Positions 9,256 to 18,353 of a stretch of DNA of 64,000 bases are shown here, piece by piece. Numbering within the stretch: position 1 is the stretch's first letter; each line of letters opens with the position of its first letter. The notes under the pieces were generated by a model. That model ran no database searches. It was not told the origin of the DNA and was given only the letters and a program-made list of their open reading frames with translations. A program made the translations under genes and the position numbers. This DNA comes from Firmicutes bacterium UBA5227 (GTDB lineage: Bacteria > Bacillota > Clostridia > Tissierellales > Sedimentibacteraceae), in contig DHUT01000088.1 of the NCBI GenBank assembly GCA_002409285.1, forward strand, positions 10,103 to 74,102, given 5' to 3'.

Positions 9256-10137
9256 TCAACGCCTGGTTTTTCTTCCTGAGGCTGTAGAAGTTTTACTGTC
9301 CAAAAGACGTATTCCACTTCTTGTCATTTCGATTACATTTCTTTTCATAAGTCTTCCTGCTGCTTTTTTAAATGAACTTTTGCTGAGTCCGAGAGTTTTG
9401 TTTATTTCTTCCGGACTGCTGTCATCATTCAGCGGAAGGAACCCCTTATTTTTTGCAATAGCATTTAATATTTTCTCTCCATCCTTGTCAATTTGAAGTC
9501 TTGGTGCATCCTTCAGGCTTAAATCCAGCTTGCCGTCTTCTTTAATGTGACTTATTCTGACCTCGACAATTTCTCCGGAATGCAGGGGTTTTAATAATTC
9601 TCCTTCATGAATAAGCCCCAGGTACTTTCCTTCAACAGCAACCATTGCTCCCAGACCCCTTTTCAGGCTGAAAACTGTTCCCTTCACCATGTCGTTAACC
9701 TTGTATGGCGAATCCGTTCTGAGAACCTTGAAAAGATTCATAGTTGCACACAGGCGGTCGGATTTATCGATATATAACCCTACCAGATATTCTCCGTTAA
9801 GCTTAATTTCTCCTACCTGCTCTTTAAACGGAAGGAATAAATCCTTTTCTAATCCCCAGCTTAAAAAAGCTCCTATTCCGGTCATCTGCACAACCTTTAA
9901 ATATGCAATTTCACCTATAACGATTTTAGGTCTTTTTACTGTGGCAATTACCCTGTCATCAGAGTCCCTGTAAACAAAAACCTTAATTTTATCACCTATC
10001 CCGGTATTTTCCGGCACCTGTTTTAAGGGCAACAGAATTTTTTCATCGGCTTTTTCACCGCCTGGCTCTTTAAGGTATACTCCAAAATCCACTTTTTTTA
10101 TTACTTCAAGCTCCTGCATTTCTCCTAATTTTATCAT
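9256..10137 (-). CDS. cvfB: CvfB-type S1 RNA-binding protein
   Basis: 293 residues with several S1-like beta-barrel repeats: an early LKEPGGEKADEKILLP segment, a central GIGAFLSWGLEKDLFLPF barrel (about residue 90) and a third around residues 155-210, followed by a C-terminal winged-helix region (LGLSKSSFKKAAGRLMKRNVI, split by the hinge around residue 255). This is the layout of the YitL/CvfB family, known to affect virulence gene expression in Staphylococcus and to bind RNA. It closes the murB-rapZ-yvcK-pgi gene string. Function here is by homology only. Confidence 0.82.
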   Translation of the reverse strand: MIKLGEMQELEVIKKVDFGVYLKEPGGEKADEKILLPLKQVPENTGIGDKIKVFVYRDSDDRVIATVKRPKIVIGEIAYLKVVQMTGIGAFLSWGLEKDLFLPFKEQVGEIKLNGEYLVGLYIDKSDRLCATMNLFKVLRTDSPYKVNDMVKGTVFSLKRGLGAMVAVEGKYLGLIHEGELLKPLHSGEIVEVRISHIKEDGKLDLSLKDAPRLQIDKDGEKILNAIAKNKGFLPLNDDSSPEEINKTLGLSKSSFKKAAGRLMKRNVIEMTRSGIRLLDSKTSTASGRKTRR

Positions 10138-10175
10138 ACTTTCTCCTATGGAACAGGAAATGTTCCTTACTGATT

Positions 10176-11459
10176 TTATCTTCTTCCTAACAATTTAAAC
10201 ATATTTTTTTTATAATTTTCAACCCCGGGCTGAGTAAATGGATCTATAGCATTAGTATACCCACTTATTCCGCATGTCATCATAAAAAGGTAAAAAAGCT
10301 TACCTAAATAAAATTCATTCATTTCAGGAATCCTGATGACTATGCCCGGCACCTGCCCCTCGTTATGAGCCATAAAGGTTCCTTCAAAAGCACTTCTGTT
10401 TATATAGCTTAAGTCCCTGCACGCAATATAGTTTAATCCGTCAAAATCATCATCTGCCAGCGGAACAGAAATATCACCTCTGCTGCTTTCTGTTAATACT
10501 GTTGTTTCAAAAAGTATCTTCCTCCCTTCCTGAACATACTGCCCCATTGAGTGAAGATCCGTAGTAAAGTTTAAAGAAGCTGGGAATATTCCTTTACCCT
10601 CCTTGCCCTCGCTTTCGCCGAAAAGTTGTTTCCACCATTCGCCAATGGATACATACGAAGGCTCATAATTAACAAGAACTTCCACTTCCTTGCCACGCCT
10701 GTTCAAAATATTCCTGGCAGCAGCATATTGACAGCATATATTTTCATTGAAATTTCTTTTTTGATAATCCTCCCCACCAGATTTCAGACCACTGATAAAT
10801 TCATCCGTATTCAGATTAGCAGCGGCCATTGGCAATAAACCAACCGGTGTAATAACAGAATACCTTCCCCCTATATCATCAGGAATTACAAAAGTTTTGT
10901 AGCCATTTATGTCAGAAATATTCTTTAGAACTCCTCTTTCTTTATCTGTTACAACAAAAATTCTGTTCCTGGTATCTCCTCCGTATTTTTCCTCCATCAG
11001 ATTTCTTACTATCCTGAAAGCAACTGCCGTCTCCAGCGTTGTCCCTGATTTCGAAACAACAATTACACAAATTTCCTTATTTTTAACAACCTCTGTAAGT
11101 TTTTTCAAATATGCTCCGCTTAAATTCTGTCCGGCATAGTAAACTTGCGGACTTAACAATTCATTATGGAAGTCCCCTCTGATTGCTTCTACCGCAGCTC
11201 TTGTTCCCAGGTAAGAACCGCCTATTCCCAACACTATAAAAGCCTCGCAATTACTTCTTATATAGTTTGCGGATTTTTTAATTTCTTCATATTCCTCTCC
11301 ATCCATGGACACGGCATAATCAACCCACCCTGTCATGTTGCTGCTGACTCCTTTTTTATCAAGCAGAATTTCCTGGGCATGCATGATTTCCGGCTCTATA
11401 TCTCTCATCTCATTTTCACTTATAAAGCTTCCTTTTAGATCCAAAATAATTTCCTTCAT
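10176..11459 (-). CDS. pgi: Glucose-6-phosphate isomerase
   Basis: 427 residues, matching the short Gram-positive form. The VLGIGGSYLGTRAAVEA sugar-phosphate site (about residue 76), the VVSKSGTTLETA SIS motif (about 137) and the conserved GIFPASLNFTTDLHSMGQ region (about 300, catalytic Glu nearby) are present. It interconverts glucose-6-phosphate and fructose-6-phosphate. It lies 18 bp behind the SpoIIE-type phosphatase. Placement near yvcK, which acts on carbon flow into cell-wall precursors, is suggestive but not proof of shared control. Confidence 0.93.
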   Translation of the reverse strand: MKEIILDLKGSFISENEMRDIEPEIMHAQEILLDKKGVSSNMTGWVDYAVSMDGEEYEEIKKSANYIRSNCEAFIVLGIGGSYLGTRAAVEAIRGDFHNELLSPQVYYAGQNLSGAYLKKLTEVVKNKEICVIVVSKSGTTLETAVAFRIVRNLMEEKYGGDTRNRIFVVTDKERGVLKNISDINGYKTFVIPDDIGGRYSVITPVGLLPMAAANLNTDEFISGLKSGGEDYQKRNFNENICCQYAAARNILNRRGKEVEVLVNYEPSYVSIGEWWKQLFGESEGKEGKGIFPASLNFTTDLHSMGQYVQEGRKILFETTVLTESSRGDISVPLADDDFDGLNYIACRDLSYINRSAFEGTFMAHNEGQVPGIVIRIPEMNEFYLGKLFYLFMMTCGISGYTNAIDPFTQPGVENYKKNMFKLLGRR

Positions 11460-11477
11460 ATTGCCCCTCTTTCATAA

Positions 11478-12557
11478 TTATATTATTTCCGCCATCAACA
11501 TGGCATAATCATCCTTATGCATTTTACAAAAATCATTCAGATAATGACTTAGGTTGCCAAGTATATCCCCGTCCTTTTTTATTATATATAACAGGTTTTC
11601 AATACCAAATTGCTCATTATTCCGATTCCTTGCTTCCGTAATACCGTCGGTATACAAAAACAGTTTATCTCCGATATTAAGATTTAATTTATTTTCATCG
11701 TAATTGACATCGTCAAATATATTAGCAATCGGATAGCCCTTGGAATTTAACAAGGCAATATCTTTATTTTTTTTCAGTAATACAGGCTCTGAATTGTGCC
11801 CTGCATTAATATATTCAAATTCATGAGTATCTTTATTATAAATTCCCATGAATACAGAAAAATACTTATCATAATCCAAATTTAAAGAAAGAAATGTTTT
11901 ATGAAGTTCCTTCATTATTTTATTCAGTCCCAGACCACCCTTGGCAATAGTTCTCAGGGATTGTCTTACAAAGACAGTCAACAGTGAAGCGCTGACACCA
12001 TGTCCCACCACATCACAAATATAAACTCCTGTATTTTTTTCATCTATTTTAAAAACATCAAAAAAATCTCCGCTCAGAGACTCCGATGATTCGTACAGGT
12101 AATCAATGCTTAAACCGTTGTACATTCCCCTGGGCGGAAGCATTCTAATCTGCATATTCCTTGCAAATTTAATGTCATTGCTCATTTTTTTGTTTTGTTC
12201 ATTAATATTTTTTGCTAATTTTTTCTCATTTGTTATATCTCTGAATACTTCCACAGCACAGGCAGTCTTGCCATCACCAGCCTGTACAGGTGAAGATACA
12301 ACCATATATGTTCTGCCACATATGGATTCTTCCTTTTTTTCTATCGTTCCTTTTCTAATTGTTTCACCTGATATACAGTAATCACAGTTTTTTCCCGAAC
12401 CAAAAATTTCATAACACTTGCTTCCGGTAATATCCCCCAAATCTTCCTTCATTTTTTTGTTTGCATAAAGCACTACATTGTTTTTATCAACAACTCTGAC
12501 CCAGTCTATCATTCCGTCAACTATTCCAAGCTGGGATTCATTTAATTCAAATTTCAT
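11478..12557 (-). CDS. PAS domain and SpoIIE-type PP2C serine phosphatase
   Basis: 359 residues. Residues 1-115 form a PAS-like sensor with a cysteine cluster (C-x9-C-x2-C at about residues 48-61, plus one near 78). A short coiled-coil linker follows (about 115-135), then a SpoIIE/PP2C catalytic domain: GDFFDVF (about 180) and GHGVSASLL supply metal-binding Asp/Gly, and LYTDGITEARN (about 300) the last Asp. Such proteins dephosphorylate anti-anti-sigma or other Ser-phosphorylated regulators. No STAS or anti-sigma gene is adjacent, so the partner is unknown. The cysteines could bind a metal or iron-sulfur cluster. It is 4 bp from yvcK. Confidence 0.87.
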   Translation of the reverse strand: MKFELNESQLGIVDGMIDWVRVVDKNNVVLYANKKMKEDLGDITGSKCYEIFGSGKNCDYCISGETIRKGTIEKKEESICGRTYMVVSSPVQAGDGKTACAVEVFRDITNEKKLAKNINEQNKKMSNDIKFARNMQIRMLPPRGMYNGLSIDYLYESSESLSGDFFDVFKIDEKNTGVYICDVVGHGVSASLLTVFVRQSLRTIAKGGLGLNKIMKELHKTFLSLNLDYDKYFSVFMGIYNKDTHEFEYINAGHNSEPVLLKKNKDIALLNSKGYPIANIFDDVNYDENKLNLNIGDKLFLYTDGITEARNRNNEQFGIENLLYIIKKDGDILGNLSHYLNDFCKMHKDDYAMLMAEII

Positions 12558-12561
12558 GGGA

Positions 12562-13539
12562 TCACTCCTTAGGCTTTATTTTTTCTTTTGTGTAATTTAA
12601 AAGCAACTGTCCTATTTTATCAGAATTATGCCTTATGTAGTTATTTTTTATTTCCACAAAATTACTGCTTATGACCCTAATATTCATTTCTTCAAGTTTT
12701 TTTACCTGGTTTTCGTCAATCAGAACCTGCTTAGCACCCTTGAACTTGTAATTAGCTATTTGGCTTTCAGAAATAAGCTCATCATTTGCAATTACATAAT
12801 CTATGACATACCTGCTGCTGTGCTTGATAATTGCACTTACATGGTCATACACATTGTAGTGATCAGTTTCTCCGGGTTGTGTCATAAGATTGCATATATA
12901 AAACTTCGTCGCCCCGGATTCAGCTATGAGTTTGGGGATGTTATGAACAAGCATGTTTGGAATCACGCTTGTATACAGGCTTCCCGGACCAAGGACAATT
13001 ATATCGGCTTCATTTATATCCCTTACCGTTTCTTCCAATGGCATACATACTTCGGGGACAAGTGAAATTTTATCTATTCCTGCTCCGGATTTACTTACAA
13101 ACTCAGGAATATCTTTTTCCCCTAAAATATACCCTCCGTTATTCAGAAGGGCTTTAAGCTGGGCATCCTGCAGAGTCATGGGAAGTACTTTTCCCGAAAG
13201 CCTGAATATACTTCCTATTTCTTTAAGCGCATGCTCGTAGTCTCCGAAAATTTCATACATAGCTGCTATAAACAGATTTCCAAAGCTTTGTCCCTTTAAA
13301 TATCCATCCTTAAAGCGATGCTGCATCAATTTAATCATTGAAGGCTCTATATCCGACAATGCAATAATGCAGTTTCTCATGTCTCCGGGAGGAAGCATGC
13401 CCAGATCCTCTCTCAATACTCCCGAGCCTCCGCCGTTATCGGCAACAGTTACCACAGCAGACAATTCGCGGGTATACTTTTTAAGACCTCTTAATAGTAT
13501 GGATAAACCTGTTCCTCCTCCAAAAACCACTATCTTCAT
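12562..13539 (-). CDS. yvcK: Gluconeogenesis factor YvcK (CofD-like)
   Basis: 325 residues opening with VVFGGGTGLSILLRGLK, the nucleotide-binding loop of the YvcK/CofD fold. It also shows VADNGGGSG and GDMRNCI early, and VLGPGSLYTSVIPN (about residue 205). In Gram-positive bacteria YvcK binds UDP-sugars and is needed for growth on gluconeogenic carbon sources and for cell-wall synthesis. It lies 11 bp behind rapZ. The next gene downstream is a phosphatase rather than whiA, which normally follows. Confidence 0.92.
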   Translation of the reverse strand: MKIVVFGGGTGLSILLRGLKKYTRELSAVVTVADNGGGSGVLREDLGMLPPGDMRNCIIALSDIEPSMIKLMQHRFKDGYLKGQSFGNLFIAAMYEIFGDYEHALKEIGSIFRLSGKVLPMTLQDAQLKALLNNGGYILGEKDIPEFVSKSGAGIDKISLVPEVCMPLEETVRDINEADIIVLGPGSLYTSVIPNMLVHNIPKLIAESGATKFYICNLMTQPGETDHYNVYDHVSAIIKHSSRYVIDYVIANDELISESQIANYKFKGAKQVLIDENQVKKLEEMNIRVISSNFVEIKNNYIRHNSDKIGQLLLNYTKEKIKPKE

Positions 13540-13550
13540 ATATACCTCTC

Positions 13551-14405
13551 TTATTTTTCAACATCCCGATGATTTAACAAAACTCTGTAATTTTCTTTAC
13601 TTAAAACCGACGCTATTATATTCGAAATTGTAACAGAACGATGCTTGCCTCCGGTACAACCCACAGATATAACCAGGCTTGACTTTCCTTCTTTAATATA
13701 TAGCGGCAAAAGGAAAATCAGCATATCTTCAAGCATTTTTATGAAAGTATTCGTTACATCAAACCCAAGTACATAGTCCTGAACATTTTTATCGTTACCA
13801 GTATAATTTTTTAATGATTCAATGTAAAACGGATTAGGCAGAAATCTTACATCAAATACCAAATCTGAGTCCTGTGGAAGTCCGTATTTATATCCGAAAG
13901 ACATTACCGTGATATTAATATTATGCGTAACGCTTCCCCTGACAAAAATATTCAAAAGCTCTTCCTTTAGCCTTCCAAGCTTCATATTTGTCGTATCAAT
14001 TATATAGTCGGATCTTCTTTTAACTTCTTCAAGGCTTAGCCTTTCATTCCTGATTCCGTCCACTATAGTTCCGGTAGTGCTCAGAGGATGAGGTCTTCGT
14101 TGTTCCTTATACCTTTTTACCAGCTCATCATCGGATGCATCCAAGAACAATATGCGGTATTGTATACCCATGTTTTTTAATTCATTAAGACTGTTAAACA
14201 AATCTTTGAAAAATATTCCGCCTCGTATATCCGCAACAACCGCAACCCTACTGACCTCCCTGGACGAGCTTTTGCAAAGTTCGGCAAAATTAGGAAGGAG
14301 AGCAGGAGGCATGTTGTCCATACAATAATAATTTATATCTTCCAGAACCTTAATTGTCTGGCTCTTCCCTGCTCCTGACATACCGGTTATAATAACAAAC
14401 TCCAT
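13551..14405 (-). CDS. rapZ: RapZ/YvcJ nucleotide-binding protein
   Basis: 284 residues. Walker A GMSGAGKS occurs at residues 8-15, a DIRGG segment follows near 60, and the C-terminal half has the family-typical FGYKYGLP, DVRFLPNPFY and GCTGGKHRSV motifs. In E. coli RapZ directs RNase E to the GlmZ small RNA; in Bacillus YvcJ is a GTPase/ATPase linked to competence. The ATG follows a long AGGAGGAGGG. It sits in the classical rapZ-yvcK pair. Confidence 0.93.
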   Translation of the reverse strand: MEFVIITGMSGAGKSQTIKVLEDINYYCMDNMPPALLPNFAELCKSSSREVSRVAVVADIRGGIFFKDLFNSLNELKNMGIQYRILFLDASDDELVKRYKEQRRPHPLSTTGTIVDGIRNERLSLEEVKRRSDYIIDTTNMKLGRLKEELLNIFVRGSVTHNINITVMSFGYKYGLPQDSDLVFDVRFLPNPFYIESLKNYTGNDKNVQDYVLGFDVTNTFIKMLEDMLIFLLPLYIKEGKSSLVISVGCTGGKHRSVTISNIIASVLSKENYRVLLNHRDVEK

Positions 14406-14419
14406 ATTCTCCCTCCTCC

Positions 14420-15160
14420 TTACAGCTTAATATTAACTATACGTCTTAAATCCAAACCTGCATCAACTGCGGCCTTTAAGCCTTTATTATAGCTTCCTAT
14501 GTCATCCTTTATGTGTGCGTCGCTGTTTATTGCAAATTTAACTTTATATTTTGAAGCGATCTTAATTTCCTCAGCATTCAAATGGCTGTGGCTGTTGTTA
14601 ATTTCAAGTATTGTTCCTGTTTCTTGCGCAATCGCTGCAATACTATCTATGTTAACCGGAATCTTATCTCCCGGATGCGTCAGAATATCTATCTTGTTTT
14701 TACGCATCACCTCATGTATTGCATTTGTATTTCTTGCCTCCATTTCCCTTAATACTTCTTCATTTATTTTACCTATCTTATTTTTCACTAAAAATTTCCA
14801 CGCATCCCTCGGAGTTGAAAACAATGCTCCTACATGATAGCCGCACAAAATAATATCGCAATACTTTAAAACCTCGTCAGTAATATCTGTATTTCCCTTA
14901 TAATCCAGTATGTTTGCTTCAACACCCATCAATATTTTAATCTGGGGATATCTTTCTCTCATTTCGATTACTTTTTCTTTTGCTTCCTTTATTTTATCTT
15001 GCCTTATTCCGTACATATAATGTTTCGGACCATGATCAGTTATTGCAATTTCCTCCAGTCCAATATCCACAGCTCTTTGTACTATTTCTTCAATCGTGGA
15101 TTTCCCATGATTGTGCCTGGAATATGTTGAATGCACATGATAATCTGCTGTTAATCTCAT
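14420..15160 (-). CDS. PHP-domain phosphoesterase (YcdX-like)
   Basis: 246 residues. The N-terminal DYHVHSTYS and the later ITDHGPKH, LGVEAN-like (MGVEANILD), LTHPGD and INSDAH motifs supply the metal-coordinating His, Asp and Glu of the PHP fold. Family members hydrolyse phosphate esters with a trinuclear metal centre; the substrate is not known. The ATG follows TAAGGGGG. It is in the murB-rapZ string, 14 bp from rapZ. Confidence 0.85.
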   Translation of the reverse strand: MRLTADYHVHSTYSRHNHGKSTIEEIVQRAVDIGLEEIAITDHGPKHYMYGIRQDKIKEAKEKVIEMRERYPQIKILMGVEANILDYKGNTDITDEVLKYCDIILCGYHVGALFSTPRDAWKFLVKNKIGKINEEVLREMEARNTNAIHEVMRKNKIDILTHPGDKIPVNIDSIAAIAQETGTILEINNSHSHLNAEEIKIASKYKVKFAINSDAHIKDDIGSYNKGLKAAVDAGLDLRRIVNIKL

Positions 15161-15178
15161 ACAATCCCCCTTAATAAA

Positions 15179-15217
15179 CTATTGCTGAGCCATTGTTCAC
15201 CTGTTGTTCAGCTATTG
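15179..15217 (-). repeat. Degenerate 11-bp tandem repeats between murB and the PHP gene
   Basis: On the minus strand the intergenic DNA reads as three 11-mers, CAATAGCTGAA, CAACAGGTGAA and CAATGGCTCAG, then a partial CAATAG. Very similar 11-mers occur at 42343-42410 at the end of an unrelated operon. Function unknown; possibly a small dispersed intergenic element. Confidence 0.6.
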
Positions 15218-15228
15218 TTTTTCTTTTG

Positions 15229-16155
15229 TTATAATTTAGTTCCTATTATTTTCACTTCCGGTTCAAGTCTTATGCCAAATTTATCATACACTGTGCTTAT
15301 TACAATCCGCATAAGGTCAAGCACATCATCACAGCAGGCATTGTCGTAATTAACTATAAAACCGCTGTGTTTGTCTGAAACCATGGCTCCCTTGTACATG
15401 AGACCTTTAAGCCCCGCATCTTCAATAAGTTTTGATGCATATCCCACTTCAGGTCTTTTAAATGTGCTGCCTGCACTGGGCATATTGAGAGGCTGTTTTG
15501 ACATTCTCTTTTCATTCAATTCCTTAATGCGAGACATAATTTCATCCCTGTCTCCATATTTAAGTTCAAGCTCAGCTTCAATTGCTATATATTCTGAATC
15601 GGTGATTTTCGTATGTCTGTATGCAAATTCCATTTCTTTGTTTGAAAATTCATGAATATTGCCATCAAAATCTACACATTTCACACTTTTTACGATCTGC
15701 TTAATTTCGCCGCCGTAAGCCCCTGCATTCATACAAACAGCACCACCGAGACAACCCGGAATTCCGCTGGCAAATTCAAATCCTTCCAAACTTTCTTTTG
15801 CAATGAATTTAGCCAATGTAGACAACAGCACTCCCGCTCCTGCTGTTATCCTGTTTTCATTCCTTTTAAAATAGCTGAACTTATCACATATTTTTACAAC
15901 TGCTCCGTTAAAGCCCTCATCAGACACGAGAAGATTGGTTCCATTTCCAATGACGAAATAGTCAACTCCATGTTTTTTTATAAGCTTCAAAACCATAACT
16001 AAATCTTCAGTATCTTCAGGCTCTGCAAGTATGCCTGCAGGACCGCCTATTTTAAAATAAGTGTGATTTTTTAAAGGTTCATCTTTAAGGACAATTCCCT
16101 TTACGGATGAAGTCATATCCCGATAAAGATCATTGATTTTTGATTGATACTTCAT
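15229..16155 (-). CDS. murB: UDP-N-acetylenolpyruvoylglucosamine reductase (type II MurB)
   Basis: 308 residues with the FAD-binding motifs FVIGNGTNLLVSD (about residue 73) and GIPGCLGGAVCMNAGAYGGE (about 128), the catalytic Ser in AGSTFKRP (about 226) and a C-terminal LEPEVKIIG. The second step of cytoplasmic peptidoglycan precursor synthesis: NADPH-dependent reduction of UDP-GlcNAc-enolpyruvate to UDP-MurNAc. First gene of a string reaching to cvfB. The ATG follows AAGGGGTGAG. A TACAAT -10-like box lies upstream near 16188, but no convincing -35. Confidence 0.94.
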   Translation of the reverse strand: MKYQSKINDLYRDMTSSVKGIVLKDEPLKNHTYFKIGGPAGILAEPEDTEDLVMVLKLIKKHGVDYFVIGNGTNLLVSDEGFNGAVVKICDKFSYFKRNENRITAGAGVLLSTLAKFIAKESLEGFEFASGIPGCLGGAVCMNAGAYGGEIKQIVKSVKCVDFDGNIHEFSNKEMEFAYRHTKITDSEYIAIEAELELKYGDRDEIMSRIKELNEKRMSKQPLNMPSAGSTFKRPEVGYASKLIEDAGLKGLMYKGAMVSDKHSGFIVNYDNACCDDVLDLMRIVISTVYDKFGIRLEPEVKIIGTKL

Positions 16156-16290
16156 TATCTCACCCCTTCTAAATCATCTGATTACATTGTATCATTTCTT
16201 TGATATTTTTTAAAGATATATTTTGAACTACTTAACAAACAGCAAAACATTGTCAGAGGTACCCGGTCAGTAATGCTTAGTAACTTAGTG

Positions 16291-16318
16291 AAAAAAAACT
16301 CCCCATGTTAAGGGGAGT
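16291..16318 (-). terminator. Rho-independent terminator after the M42 peptidase gene
   Basis: On the minus strand: ACTCCCC, a 7-nt loop, GGGGAGT, then a run of eight T. It begins 6 bp after the stop of the M42 peptidase gene and ends that operon before murB. Confidence 0.92.
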
Positions 16319-16323
16319 AATCA

Positions 16324-17400
16324 TCAGAAGCTTCTTACAACATCTTCGTTCAGTCTTTTCAAGATTTCGCATGCAAGTCTGACACCACTTGAATAATCTT
16401 CATAGGAAGATATTCCATAATGGGTATGTGCATATCTTACAGGAATTCCAATAACTATTACAGGAACACCCTTGTTTGAAAGATGTATTGCAGATCCATT
16501 TGTAGAACCAGCCTTTCTCACGGCTTCCTGAACCGGAATATTAAGCTCCTCACACAAATTCAAAGCAAATCGCTGATATCTTGGATTTGTTATCATTTTT
16601 GCATCTATATGCCTGAGCATCGGTCCTTTTTTTATTGCAGTCTGTACCTCATAATCAGTCACACAGGTATCATCTGCGGGGCATCCTTCAAACACAATAG
16701 CAATGTCCGATTTTACAGCATTTGCCGTAACTGTAGCACCTCTGACACCGACCTCCTCCTGGGATGCGAATGCTCCAACCACATCGACTGCAATATCAAC
16801 ACCCCCAAGTTCCTTTAGTGTATCTATTATGGAAGCGCACCCTAAGCGGCAGTCAAAGCTTTTGCCTATCATCAGATCATGTTCCTCAATATATTCAAAG
16901 GTTACATCCGGAACCACGGGTGCCGCTAAACGTATTTTAAATTTTTCAATCACTTCTTGTCTTGAAACTGCACCTATATCCACTGTTATATCCTGCATGT
17001 CCAGAGGCAGCTTTTTCTCCGCTTCCGTCATAAAATGCGGCGGCTTGCTGGCTGTAATGCCTGTTATATATTTACCGTCTGAATTTTGAACCTTCACTCT
17101 GTGAGCAGGAATATTGCTGTTAACCCATCCGCCTATCTGTATAATCTGGAGGGTTCCGTTTGGTCTGATGGCCTGAACCATGAAACCGACTTCATCACTG
17201 TGAGCATCAAGCTGTACGGTTAAACGCCCTCCCTTATTTTCTTTTCTTCTTACATACACATTGCGTAGACTGTCCTCTGAAATTTCTCCCAGACCTTTGC
17301 TGTATTTTTTTATTACACCGACAGCTTCATCCTCAAATCCTGAAACTCCCATTGCATTTGAAATATCTGCAATCATTTTTAAAGATTTTTTCTTATCCAT
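16324..17400 (-). CDS. M42 family metallopeptidase (aminopeptidase)
   Basis: 358 residues. Metal-binding and catalytic residues of M42 enzymes are visible: LDAHSDEVGFMV (about residue 66), the EEVGVRGA catalytic Glu pair (about 215), an acidic ligand at CPADDTC, and HTHYGISS (about 330). These dinuclear-metal, usually tetrahedral dodecameric enzymes remove N-terminal residues from short peptides in the cytoplasm. It follows the M55 peptidase and the oligopeptide importer, so it likely degrades imported peptides. Confidence 0.9.
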   Translation of the reverse strand: MDKKKSLKMIADISNAMGVSGFEDEAVGVIKKYSKGLGEISEDSLRNVYVRRKENKGGRLTVQLDAHSDEVGFMVQAIRPNGTLQIIQIGGWVNSNIPAHRVKVQNSDGKYITGITASKPPHFMTEAEKKLPLDMQDITVDIGAVSRQEVIEKFKIRLAAPVVPDVTFEYIEEHDLMIGKSFDCRLGCASIIDTLKELGGVDIAVDVVGAFASQEEVGVRGATVTANAVKSDIAIVFEGCPADDTCVTDYEVQTAIKKGPMLRHIDAKMITNPRYQRFALNLCEELNIPVQEAVRKAGSTNGSAIHLSNKGVPVIVIGIPVRYAHTHYGISSYEDYSSGVRLACEILKRLNEDVVRSF

Positions 17401-17437
17401 TTTTCCTCCAAAATACTTAAATTAAATTTCTCATTTT

Positions 17438-18238
17438 TCAATACAGTACAAACATGTGAGCAGTAACTATATCCATAAAATTATCAGTTGAAATTTTAAT
17501 GGTGTTGCCATCAACAGCTTCCATTCCCGGATAAAATGACATCTTATATGCATTTATATGCTGCTTGAACCTGATTTCTTCTTCAAAGGTTTCGGGAAGC
17601 ATTACCTGATTTTCTGACAAATCTTTTTTTAATGATTCCTCCGAGCCCTTTTCTATAAGCTTCAGTACCTTCTCCGGCGAAATGTTAATAGTGGAACCGC
17701 CAACTCCGATTTTAGTTTCTACTGCCGTAATACCCGGAATAAGCTTTTTTGCCTCCAGGCATATACCTTTGTCACCGGAAATAAACAAAACCGGAACCTT
17801 ATGCATAGCCGCAATATATGAATTAATCAGAAACTCACTGGCTATCTGCCCGTTTAATTTAATATATGCCGGATTCCCCGTATTGGTATGAGACATGGGG
17901 CTTGTGTTCATTCCTGCTGCAGAATGATATCCTACAAACATAACACCGTCGAAACTGTTATCCAGCCCGTACATCATATTATATGGATGACCGCTCTTAC
18001 CCCGTATAAGTGTAACACACTCAGGCATTTTCAGGACATTAATATTATCTGCTGTTCCGTGACCATCCTTGACCACAATCTCTGTAGCCCCTGCACTGAC
18101 AGCTCCTTTTACAGCTGCCATGACCTCAAGAGTCATCTGGTCTGCAAACTGCTGATAACCTTTCTCGCTGCTGTGTGTCTCCGATGTCAGTGCAATTCCT
18201 GAAACACCTTCTATATCAGCGCTGATAAAAATTTTCAC
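17438..18238 (-). CDS. dppA: M55 family D-aminopeptidase (DppA-like)
   Basis: 266 residues. ISADIEGVSGI at the N-terminus, KDGHGTADN (about residue 57) and GYHSAAGMN (about 102) hold the zinc ligands of DppA-type D-aminopeptidases. The Bacillus enzyme forms a decameric ring and cleaves D-Ala-containing peptides. The start is GTG behind CGAGGAGAAATAAA. Placement after the dipeptide/oligopeptide importer suggests use of D-amino-acid (cell-wall) peptides. Confidence 0.87.
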   Translation of the reverse strand: MKIFISADIEGVSGIALTSETHSSEKGYQQFADQMTLEVMAAVKGAVSAGATEIVVKDGHGTADNINVLKMPECVTLIRGKSGHPYNMMYGLDNSFDGVMFVGYHSAAGMNTSPMSHTNTGNPAYIKLNGQIASEFLINSYIAAMHKVPVLFISGDKGICLEAKKLIPGITAVETKIGVGGSTINISPEKVLKLIEKGSEESLKKDLSENQVMLPETFEEEIRFKQHINAYKMSFYPGMEAVDGNTIKISTDNFMDIVTAHMFVLY

Positions 18239-18263
18239 TTTATTTCTCCTCGTATAATATATT

Positions 18264-18289
18264 TATCAGTTACAAAACAATAACTGATA
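18264..18289 (-). other. Hairpin between the importer operon and the M55 gene
   Basis: A perfect 9-bp inverted repeat (TATCAGTTA, 8-nt loop, TAACTGATA) in the 115-bp gap. On the minus strand it is followed by AATATATTATA, a poor U-tract, so it would give partial termination at most between the ATP-binding protein gene and the peptidase gene. Confidence 0.5.
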
Positions 18290-18353
18290 TTATCTTAATT
18301 AACATTAAAAGCAGCACTAACTTACATAGTATGTTTAATTCAGAGCTGTTACC

